Assembly (NCBI GenBank): GCA_004555175.1
Contig: SFJE01000012.1
Location: 10,201 to 74,200 of the forward strand
Direction of reading: 5' to 3'
DNA from: Lentisphaeraceae bacterium
Lineage (GTDB): Bacteria; Verrucomicrobiota; Kiritimatiellia; RFP12; DVOR01
DNA length: 64,000 nucleotides
The translations under genes and the position numbers were made by a program. Numbering within the stretch: position 1 is the stretch's first letter; the number at the start of each line of letters is the position of its first letter. Shown piece after piece: positions 57,623 through 64,000 of this stretch. The notes under the pieces were generated by a model, which had not been told where the DNA came from, searched no databases, and saw only the letters and a program-made list of their open reading frames with translations.

Positions 57623-58541
57623 TGCAAACCTCCAAAAGGTGTTCGAGATCGGCGACAATCTGTGCCTTAAGGGCCTCAAGTCCGGCGAAGGGGCGCTCGG
57701 CGCGCAGACGGGAGTGGGTGAAGGTGAGCGTCACTTCGCGGCCGTACGCATCGCCGGACCAACCAGGCAGGTGCGCTTCGAAGAGGGGCGCGGCTTCGGT
57801 CTTGAGTGTCGGGGCCACGCCAAAGTTGACGAGTGCCGGGCGCGTTTCAGTGCCGAGCGTAGCCTGGGCGCAATAGACCCCGCGCGCGAGGGGGACCAGT
57901 CGCTCACCATCGCGGCCGCGGTAGGGGAGATTGAGGGTGGGGAAGCCGAGGGAGGGGCCGGCCAGACCGCGGCCACGCTGCACCGTGCCACAAAAGTCCC
58001 ATGGTCGGCCGAGCATAGCCGCAACGGCCGCGAGCTCTCCGGCTTGGAGGGCGGCGCGGATGCGGGTGGAGGAGACGCGCTCGCCCTGCCACTGCGCGTA
58101 GGGGACGATGTGGACCTCCAGTCCGGCCGCGCGCGCAGTCTCCGGCGAGCCGCTAGCCCCGGCCCCGAAGCGCCAATCTTCGCCGCAGAAGAGCGTGGCC
58201 CCACGGAGGCGGCGGATGAAATCGGCGGCTGGCAGGGCGGCAAAGGCGGGAGTAAAGGGTTGCTGGATAAGGCGGGCTTCGCCCTCGGAGAGCGCCGCGC
58301 GCAGAAGTTCAAGATTGCGCGCATCATCGACGATACGCCCGGGGTCGTGCGCCGGGTCGAGGAGCGTGAGGGGAAGTTGGCCGAAGGTGAGGACACAGGC
58401 CGCGCGGCCGGTGGCACGGGCATAGGCCAACATCTCGCGCAAGAGCGCCTGGTGGCCTAGGTGAAAGCCATCAAAGGAACCCACGGCCAAGGCGGCATTC
58501 GTGGGCAATGCATCGAGGGTGTTGACCAGGGTGCAGGCCAT
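57615..58541 (-). CDS. ribF: Bifunctional riboflavin kinase / FAD synthetase
   Basis: Makes FMN and FAD from riboflavin. The 308-residue protein has the N-terminal nucleotidyltransferase (AVGSFDGFHLGHQALLREML; WQGERVSSTRIRAAL) and the C-terminal kinase (GLAGPSLGFPTLNL, YCAQATLG, FEAHLPGWSGDAYGREVTL). The start overlaps the truB stop by one base (TAATG) and the end overlaps mutS. Confidence 0.96.
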   Translation of the reverse strand: MACTLVNTLDALPTNAALAVGSFDGFHLGHQALLREMLAYARATGRAACVLTFGQLPLTLLDPAHDPGRIVDDARNLELLRAALSEGEARLIQQPFTPAFAALPAADFIRRLRGATLFCGEDWRFGAGASGSPETARAAGLEVHIVPYAQWQGERVSSTRIRAALQAGELAAVAAMLGRPWDFCGTVQRGRGLAGPSLGFPTLNLPYRGRDGERLVPLARGVYCAQATLGTETRPALVNFGVAPTLKTEAAPLFEAHLPGWSGDAYGREVTLTFTHSRLRAERPFAGLEALKAQIVADLEHLLEVCNG

Positions 58542-59287
58542 TAGGGCGTGCCGGTGAGGTATTGCGGGCAGGGGATGACGCGCCGCTCAACTTCCGCGCG
58601 GCTCATCTCCAGCAAATCGGCGAAGGGCGTGGCCTGCGCCAGGGTAATCTGGCCGCTGACCGTGCGCCGCAAGGCGCAGAGGTGCGCGCCCACGCCGAGC
58701 GCCTGCCCGAGGTCGTGGGCCAGCGTGCGCACATAGGTGCCCTTGGAGCAGGTCACCTCGAAGTCCGCCTCGGCGTGCGCTTCGGCCGGACGGAAGGCGG
58801 TGATGCGGAAGGCAAAGATGTGGACGAAGCGCTCCTCGCGTTCGCACTCTTCCCCGCGTATCGCCATCTTATAGAGCGGCTGGCCAGCAATCTTGACGGC
58901 AGAGAACATCGGCGGCTTTTGGAAGAGGTCGCCCACGAAGTCTCGCGCGATGGCCTCGCGGATGGCCTCCTCAGTCAAGCCGACGGTGGAATGCTCCTCA
59001 AGGATTTCGCCCAAACGGTCTTGCGTGGAGGTGGCCGCGCCGAAGCGGATGGTGCCGGTGTAGGTCTTCACCTGGCCCATCACGCGCTCGGAGATCTTGG
59101 TGCCCTTGCCCAGGAGGATGAGCAGGAGCCCGGTGGCATCCGGATCGAGCGTGCCGCCGTGGCCGACCTTGGCGAAGCCGAACTTGTGGCGGAGCGTGGC
59201 CACTACAACATGCGAGACGAGCCCGGCAGGCTTGTCTACCGCCAGGATGCCGTCAGGATCCGGAAACTCGCTGATTGGCTTACCCAC
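58541..59287 (-). CDS. truB: tRNA pseudouridine-55 synthase
   Basis: Isomerises U55 in the T loop of tRNAs. The 248-residue protein has GILAVDKPAGLVSH and the catalytic GHGGTLDPDATGLL (Asp), followed by KTYTGTIRFG and SKGTYVRTLAHDLG. It is shorter than E. coli TruB, so the C-terminal PUA-type extension is reduced or absent. It lies five bases after rbfA. Confidence 0.96.
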   Translation of the reverse strand: MGKPISEFPDPDGILAVDKPAGLVSHVVVATLRHKFGFAKVGHGGTLDPDATGLLLILLGKGTKISERVMGQVKTYTGTIRFGAATSTQDRLGEILEEHSTVGLTEEAIREAIARDFVGDLFQKPPMFSAVKIAGQPLYKMAIRGEECEREERFVHIFAFRITAFRPAEAHAEADFEVTCSKGTYVRTLAHDLGQALGVGAHLCALRRTVSGQITLAQATPFADLLEMSRAEVERRVIPCPQYLTGTP

Positions 59288-59292
59288 CGCGC

Positions 59293-59679
59293 TTACTCCT
59301 CGGCCGGGGCCTCCTCAGCCGGGGGCTCTTCCGGGAGGTCGAGGTGGCTGAGGATGTCGAGCACGCGGTCACCCTTGGCGATGCCCACATCCAGGCGGAA
59401 GCGCAGATGGGGCGTGAAGCGCAGGGTGAGGTTGCGGTTGATGAGCTCTTGCAGCTCGCGGGCGTGCTTGGAGAGGCGGCGCAACCAGGTGGGGTGCTGC
59501 TCGGCATCGCGGATGGAGACCCACACATCGGCCGTGCGCAGGTTCGGCGCGCAGGCCACCTTCGTGACGGTCACACCGGCGATGTCAATCTCCGGGTCGG
59601 ACTGCAACACGCGGAAGAGGTCGTCGGCAATCTCGCGCTGGAGGAGCGAGTTGATGCGGTCAAGGCGATTGACGGACAT
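59293..59679 (-). CDS. rbfA: Ribosome-binding factor A
   Basis: Assists maturation of the 30S subunit. The 128-residue protein starts MSVNRLDRINSLLQREIADD and contains VTVTKVACAPNLRTADVWVSI, with the KH-like fold's AxN-type motif as in the family, and ends in an acidic Pro/Glu/Ala tail. Its position between infB and truB is the standard one. Confidence 0.94.
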   Translation of the reverse strand: MSVNRLDRINSLLQREIADDLFRVLQSDPEIDIAGVTVTKVACAPNLRTADVWVSIRDAEQHPTWLRRLSKHARELQELINRNLTLRFTPHLRFRLDVGIAKGDRVLDILSHLDLPEEPPAEEAPAEE

Positions 59680-59694
59680 GCAGCAGCTCCTCCC

Positions 59695-62412
59695 TTAGAG
59701 CGTCTTGGGCAGCTCTTCCATCTCGTAGCACTCGACCGTGTCGCCCTCGCGGAACTCCTCGAAGGAGCCGAAGCCCAGGCCGCACTCCTGCGCGGGGGCA
59801 ATCTCCTTGACGTCGTCCTTGAAGTGCTTCATCGTGACCACAGCGCCATCGAAGATCTGCGTCTTGCCGCGGTAGATGCGGAACTTGCCCTTGAAGGTGA
59901 GCGAACCGTCGAGCATCTGGCAGCCGGCAATCTTGCCAAGCTTGCTGATGTCGAAGACCTGACGGATCTCGGCGTGGCCGCGGACGACCTCCTTGTACTC
60001 CGGCGCGATGAGTTCAAGCATACAGCGCTTGACGTGCTCGATGAGCTCGTAGATGATGCGGAAGGTGTTGATGCGCACACCATTCTGGCGGGCCATCGCC
60101 TGGACTCCCGGCTCGCAGTTCACGCCAAAGCCCACAACGATGGCACCCTTGGCGCGCTGCACATCGGCCGCGGTCACAGAGCCCACGCCAGAATAGAGGA
60201 TCTTGAGCGAAACCTTCTGCGAGACGATGCCCTTGAGGCACTCGACCACTGCTTCGGCCGTGCCCTGCGCATCGCCCTTGACGATAACGTCGAGCTCGCC
60301 CTTGCCGTCGGCCTCCAGGCGCTTGGTCCAGTCGGCCATAATCGACGACTGGGCGGCGGAGAGGGACTGAAGCTTGTTCGCCTCGGCGGTCTTCTCGGCC
60401 AATTCGCGCGCCCGCTTCTCGTTGAGCATCACGCGGAACTCCGAGCCCGCCTCCGGCACGCCCGAGAGGCCCGTGCACTTGACCGCGATGGAGGGCCCGG
60501 CGGACTTGGTGGGCTTACCGCGCTCGTCGATGAGCGAGCGGACCTTGCCGTAGTGTTCGCCGCAGAGCACCACATCGCCCACGTGGAGCGTGCCGCCCTG
60601 CACCAGCAACGTGGCCGTCGGCCCCAAGCCCTGCTCGAGCTGCGACTCGATCACCGCGCCATTCGCGCGGCGGTTCGGGTTCGCCTGCAATTCCATCACG
60701 TCGGCCTGAATGAGGATGGTCTCCAGGAGGTCCTCGACGCCCTGACCAGTGGTGCCGGAGACTTCGCAGCACTCAATATCACCGCCCCAGGTACTCGGGG
60801 TGAGCCCCTCGCCCTGCAACATCTGATAGACGCGCATGGGGTTGGCGTCGGGCTTGTCGCACTTGGTAACGGCCACGAGCATCTGCACGCCGGCATTGCG
60901 CGCGTGCTTGATCGCCTCGCGCGTCTGGGGCATCACACCGTCATCGGCCGCCACGATAATCACGGCAATGTCGGTGATATTCGCACCACGGGCGCGCATC
61001 GATTCGAAGGCCGAGTGGCCGGGGGTGTCGACGAAGGTAATCAGGCGCTTATTGCCGTTGTCATCGCGCTGCTCGAGCTCGATGGTGTAGGCGGCAATGT
61101 GCTGGGTGATACCACCAGCTTCGCCAGCGGCCACGTGCGCCTTGCGAATGTAGTCCATCAACGTGGTCTTCCCGTGGTCAACGTGACCCAGGAAGGTGAC
61201 CACCGGCGGACGCAACTTCATATCCTCGGGCTTATCCTCGGGGATTTCGTCATCGGCGTCTTCGCTCTTGAGCTGCGGCTTGCGTTCGGCCGAGCGCTTG
61301 GAACGCTCCTCGACCTCGGCGGCAAAGCCATACTTCTCGGCCACCTTCTGGATGACCGACATCTCGAGCATCTGGTTGATGGAGGCGAGCACATTCAACC
61401 CCATCAGGTCCATAATCAACAGGTTCGGGCGAACGCCCATCAGCTCGGCCAGCTCCTTGACGGTCACCGGGCCATCGAGCTGCAACTTCTTTCCTTCGCC
61501 AGAGGTGACAATCGTGGCCGTTGCGGCCTTCGCCGGCTTGCGGAAGCGGTCGCTACGCTCATCCTTCTCAGCGCGATCGGCACGGTCGTTACGATTAAAA
61601 CGGTCATTCCCACGGCGGTCGCCCGGGCGGGCACCACCGGCGTTCCCGCGGGCACCCGGGGCGGCCTGCGGACCGTTGGCAAAGCGATTAGCCCCCTGGG
61701 ACCGAACGGCTTCGAGGCGATCACTCCGCTTCTTCTCGCGATTGCCGCCAGCAGGTTGCGTGGGCGAGAGACCTAGGGAGACCGGCGCGGCCTTCGGCGT
61801 CGGCCCAAGCGAGGCGGTAAACTTCGGCTTGGGCGGTGCGGCCTTCGGCGGCGGAACGGGCGCGGGGGCCGGGGTAGGGGTCAAGGTGGCCTTGGGCGCG
61901 GCGGGCTTTGCCGGCGCAACCGGGGCCTTCGGCGGCTCAGCCTTGGGCGGTTCAACCTTCGGCTCGGGCTTCGCTTCGGGGGCTTTGGGCGACTCCTTGG
62001 GCGCCTCGGTCTTCACCTCTGCGGGCTTGACCTCCGGCGCGGACTCAGGCTTCACTTCAGGGGCCTTGGGGGCCACCGGCTTCGGGGCGGGGGCAACGCG
62101 CTCGCCCTTCTTGGCCTCGGCTTCAAGGGCGATCTGGCGGTGCGCTTCCACCGCCTCGCGGTTCTTGCGGGCCTCTTCGGTGCGCACCGTCTCGCCCTTG
62201 GTCTTACGGCTCTTGCGCTTGGCCTCGTAATCGGCCAGCAGCTTCGTGCGCTCGCTCTCCATCAGGCCCTTGGACCACTGCGAGAGCTTGGTCAATTCCT
62301 CAGGCTCCAACGCCGAGAGGGTGGAAGAGACCTCTAGCCCCAAGGCCTTGGCCTTGGCCAGCACGATGCCGGCGGGCAGGTTCACCTGCTTTGCAAACTC
62401 GGAAACTCTCAT
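59695..62412 (-). CDS. infB: Translation initiation factor IF-2
   Basis: A GTPase that places initiator tRNA on the ribosome. The 905-residue protein has the IF2 N-terminal domain (MRVSEFAKQVNLPAGIVLAK), a long Lys/Ala/Pro-rich linker (residues ~60-290, low complexity with KPE and PKA runs), then the G domain from about residue 405: GHVDHGKTTL (G1), VDTPGHSAF (G3), and VTKCDKPDA (G4). Domains II-IV follow to the C-terminus. It starts five bases after nusA. Confidence 0.98.
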   Translation of the reverse strand: MRVSEFAKQVNLPAGIVLAKAKALGLEVSSTLSALEPEELTKLSQWSKGLMESERTKLLADYEAKRKSRKTKGETVRTEEARKNREAVEAHRQIALEAEAKKGERVAPAPKPVAPKAPEVKPESAPEVKPAEVKTEAPKESPKAPEAKPEPKVEPPKAEPPKAPVAPAKPAAPKATLTPTPAPAPVPPPKAAPPKPKFTASLGPTPKAAPVSLGLSPTQPAGGNREKKRSDRLEAVRSQGANRFANGPQAAPGARGNAGGARPGDRRGNDRFNRNDRADRAEKDERSDRFRKPAKAATATIVTSGEGKKLQLDGPVTVKELAELMGVRPNLLIMDLMGLNVLASINQMLEMSVIQKVAEKYGFAAEVEERSKRSAERKPQLKSEDADDEIPEDKPEDMKLRPPVVTFLGHVDHGKTTLMDYIRKAHVAAGEAGGITQHIAAYTIELEQRDDNGNKRLITFVDTPGHSAFESMRARGANITDIAVIIVAADDGVMPQTREAIKHARNAGVQMLVAVTKCDKPDANPMRVYQMLQGEGLTPSTWGGDIECCEVSGTTGQGVEDLLETILIQADVMELQANPNRRANGAVIESQLEQGLGPTATLLVQGGTLHVGDVVLCGEHYGKVRSLIDERGKPTKSAGPSIAVKCTGLSGVPEAGSEFRVMLNEKRARELAEKTAEANKLQSLSAAQSSIMADWTKRLEADGKGELDVIVKGDAQGTAEAVVECLKGIVSQKVSLKILYSGVGSVTAADVQRAKGAIVVGFGVNCEPGVQAMARQNGVRINTFRIIYELIEHVKRCMLELIAPEYKEVVRGHAEIRQVFDISKLGKIAGCQMLDGSLTFKGKFRIYRGKTQIFDGAVVTMKHFKDDVKEIAPAQECGLGFGSFEEFREGDTVECYEMEELPKTL

Positions 62413-62417
62413 CTTGC

Positions 62418-63695
62418 TTACTCTCCCTGCTGGTCAACAAGCGCCTGGGCCCGCTCGTAGATGGCCTTGACCTGCTCGTTGTCGAGCCCGGTTGTCTCCT
62501 GGAAGTAGGCCTGCTCGGCGTGGAGGACACCTTCGGGCGAGTGGAACCCGCGGTCGAAGAGCGCCTCGGCGACAACCGTAGTAATCTCAAGCTCCTTGGC
62601 CAGCTGGTGGACCATCTCATCGCGCTTGCTCTCAAAGACCTGTTTGTCGGTCTCTTCGCCAGCGATGACTTCATCGGCGGTGATAGAGATCTTCCAGCCG
62701 GTCAGGCGCGTGGCCAGGCGGACATTCTGCCCGGCGCGGCCGATGGCCAGCGAGAGCTTGTCAGCCGGGACGGTGGCGTAGATGGCATGCGCATCGTCGT
62801 CGACGGTAAGGGTGGTCGGTTCGGCGGGCTTGAGCGCCTCGCGGGCGTAGAGCTCGGGGTCGTCGCTGTACTTGACGATGTCAATCTTTTCGCCATTGAG
62901 TTCGCGGACCACATTCTTAACGCGCGCTCCGCGCATCCCGATGCACGAACCCTGCGGATCGACATCGGGGTTCAGCGAGCGCACGGCCACCTTCGCCCGG
63001 CGGCCCGGATCGCGCGCCACGCTCACCACTTCAATAACGCCATCGGCAATCTCCGCCACTTCCAACCGGAAGAGCGCCTTCACAAAGTCCGGGCAGGAAC
63101 GCGAAAGGGTGATCGCCGGCCCAGAAGCATCATTCTGCACGCGCAGCACATAGGCCCGAATCACATCGCCCGTGGAATACTCCTCCGAGGGAATTCGCTC
63201 CTTGGCCGGCAACAAGGCCTCCGTCTTGCCAAGCTCCACGTAAATATCCTTGCGCGCAACCATCTTCACCGTGCCGGTGACAATGTCGCCCACGCGGTCC
63301 TTATACTCATTGTAGACATTGCTACGCTGGGCTTCGCGAATCTTCTGCATAATGGTCTGCTTAGCCGTCTGCGCGGAGATGCGCCCGAGCTTCTCGGCCG
63401 GGAAGGGGATGCGAACCGTTCCGCCCTCCTGCACCTCCGGGTCGAAACGCCGCGCCTGCGCCACCGTGACAATCCCCGGCCCGCGCTCAGTATCCGAAAC
63501 CGCATACTCGTCCGAAGCCGAAATCATCAAGGTCTTGCGGTCAATCCGCACCCGGAAATCCGACGACACACGCGTATTCTTGCGCGCGGCTTGCTCAATC
63601 GAGCTCTCGATAGCTTGCAAAATCGTCTCGCGGTCTACGCCACGCTCCCGCTCAAGGAAGTTGACCACTGCCTGAAGCTCGCCATTCATTGCCAT
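62418..63695 (-). CDS. nusA: Transcription termination/antitermination factor NusA
   Basis: Binds RNA polymerase and modulates pausing, termination and antitermination. The 425-residue protein has the N-terminal domain, an S1 domain (about 135-200, GDIVTGTVKMVARKDIYVEL), and two KH domains (GSCIGMRGARVKNVVREL; LAIGRAGQNVRLATRLTG). One helical C-terminal repeat remains, against two acidic repeats in E. coli. ATG 63695 follows AGAGGAG at eight bases. It opens the operon; rimP, its usual neighbour, is not between it and the window end. Confidence 0.97.
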   Translation of the reverse strand: MAMNGELQAVVNFLERERGVDRETILQAIESSIEQAARKNTRVSSDFRVRIDRKTLMISASDEYAVSDTERGPGIVTVAQARRFDPEVQEGGTVRIPFPAEKLGRISAQTAKQTIMQKIREAQRSNVYNEYKDRVGDIVTGTVKMVARKDIYVELGKTEALLPAKERIPSEEYSTGDVIRAYVLRVQNDASGPAITLSRSCPDFVKALFRLEVAEIADGVIEVVSVARDPGRRAKVAVRSLNPDVDPQGSCIGMRGARVKNVVRELNGEKIDIVKYSDDPELYAREALKPAEPTTLTVDDDAHAIYATVPADKLSLAIGRAGQNVRLATRLTGWKISITADEVIAGEETDKQVFESKRDEMVHQLAKELEITTVVAEALFDRGFHSPEGVLHAEQAYFQETTGLDNEQVKAIYERAQALVDQQGE

Positions 63696-63696
63696 C

Positions 63697-64000
63697 GCAC
63701 TGACTCCTCTGTCTTCGCTCGTTTTGCTCTAACAAAAAAGCGCAGGCCCGCGCCCACGCTTCTACTGGGAAATAGAAAACGCGCGCAATATAACATAGTA
63801 GAATCCGTCCTGTCAACTCGCTGCACTCGCGCACCCTTATCTGTTTGCTCATTGTCATACTCCTTTCACGTTAGACAGTTTCAACCGTTCAAGCACCGCC
63901 CTCATATCACACTTCCGCGCTGGGTTAACTCGCTTCCCGAGCGACTTGAATGAATAAGGCCCCGCCTTGTTGCCAATAAGACGGGGTCTTGTTGCCAATA
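63697..64000 (-). other. Region upstream of nusA, with two possible small reading frames
   Basis: Beside the promoter, a frame open from the window edge ends at TGA 63855 and overlaps an ATG (63858) of a 68-codon frame that has AAAGGAG upstream and runs into the start of nusA. Both products are unrecognised and the promoter sits inside the second, so they may be non-coding. At 63968-64000 TTGTTGCCAATA occurs twice, and a 13-base imperfect stem (AAGGCCCCGCCTT with AAGACGGGGTCTT, 63956-63991) could be a terminator of the preceding gene. Confidence 0.35.
63788..63816 (-). promoter_or_regulatory. Sigma-70 promoter for the nusA operon
   Basis: On the - strand TTGACA, a 17-base spacer and TTATAT, about 93 bases before the nusA start. 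Confidence 0.75.

Noticed and set aside
59275..61776. 833-codon open frame on + opposite infB
   Set aside because: Shadow of infB codon structure; no start signal or domain.

Overview
The window is high-GC DNA from a Gram-negative (diderm) bacterium. KdsB implies KDO/lipopolysaccharide, and genes for GyrA, MutS, NusA-InfB and RF2 are typical bacterial ones. Two features suggest a relative of the Kiritimatiellota/Verrucomicrobiota group: a giant protein with autotransporter-associated beta-strand repeats, and a TM2/CD225/DUF2752 small-membrane-protein cluster. That placement is inference and cannot be proven from the window.

Layout, left to right. (1) 1-17475: the 3' part of one enormous gene (more than 5,800 codons, 5' end outside the window) for a surface or secreted beta-helix protein built of duplicated modules. 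It is followed by a strong terminator and two short tandem-repeat tracts. (2) 17800-31770, all on +: homoserine dehydrogenase and aspartate kinase (aspartate-family amino acids); release factor 2; a UDP-sugar pyrophosphorylase; ribosomal proteins bL35 and bL20; threonine ammonia-lyase with an ACT domain. A tight run follows: ABC ATPase, ABC permease, DNA polymerase III delta', AroQ, PlsY, GpsA, KdsB, a C_GCAxxG_C_C protein and RidA. PlsY and GpsA together start phospholipid synthesis. RidA removes the reactive enamine made by enzymes such as threonine ammonia-lyase. (3) 32027-39208, all on -: a SWIM/SNF2 helicase, gyrA, and three small membrane proteins (TM2, CD225 and DUF2752).

(4) 39456-54753 is a complete type I-C CRISPR-Cas locus read on the - strand: promoter, cas3, cas5c, cas8c (with an internal start for cas11c), cas7, cas4, cas1, cas2, leader, then an array of about 114 repeats of 33 bp. 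The array is the most information-rich part of the window. It has degenerate trailer repeats, a change in the crRNA-handle sequence early in its history, a collapsed spacer, a repeat with extra G residues, one duplicated spacer, and several spacer pairs that differ only, or nearly only, at third codon positions of one readable peptide. (5) 55121-63695, all on -: nusA-infB-rbfA-truB-ribF-mutS, overlapping or nearly so, driven by a consensus-like promoter upstream of nusA.

Non-coding stretches hold GC-rich palindromes, 22-bp tandem repeats and three separate tracts of tandem heptamers. I found no tRNA, rRNA, insertion sequence or prophage gene. All database-level statements are from memory of the families; no search was run.
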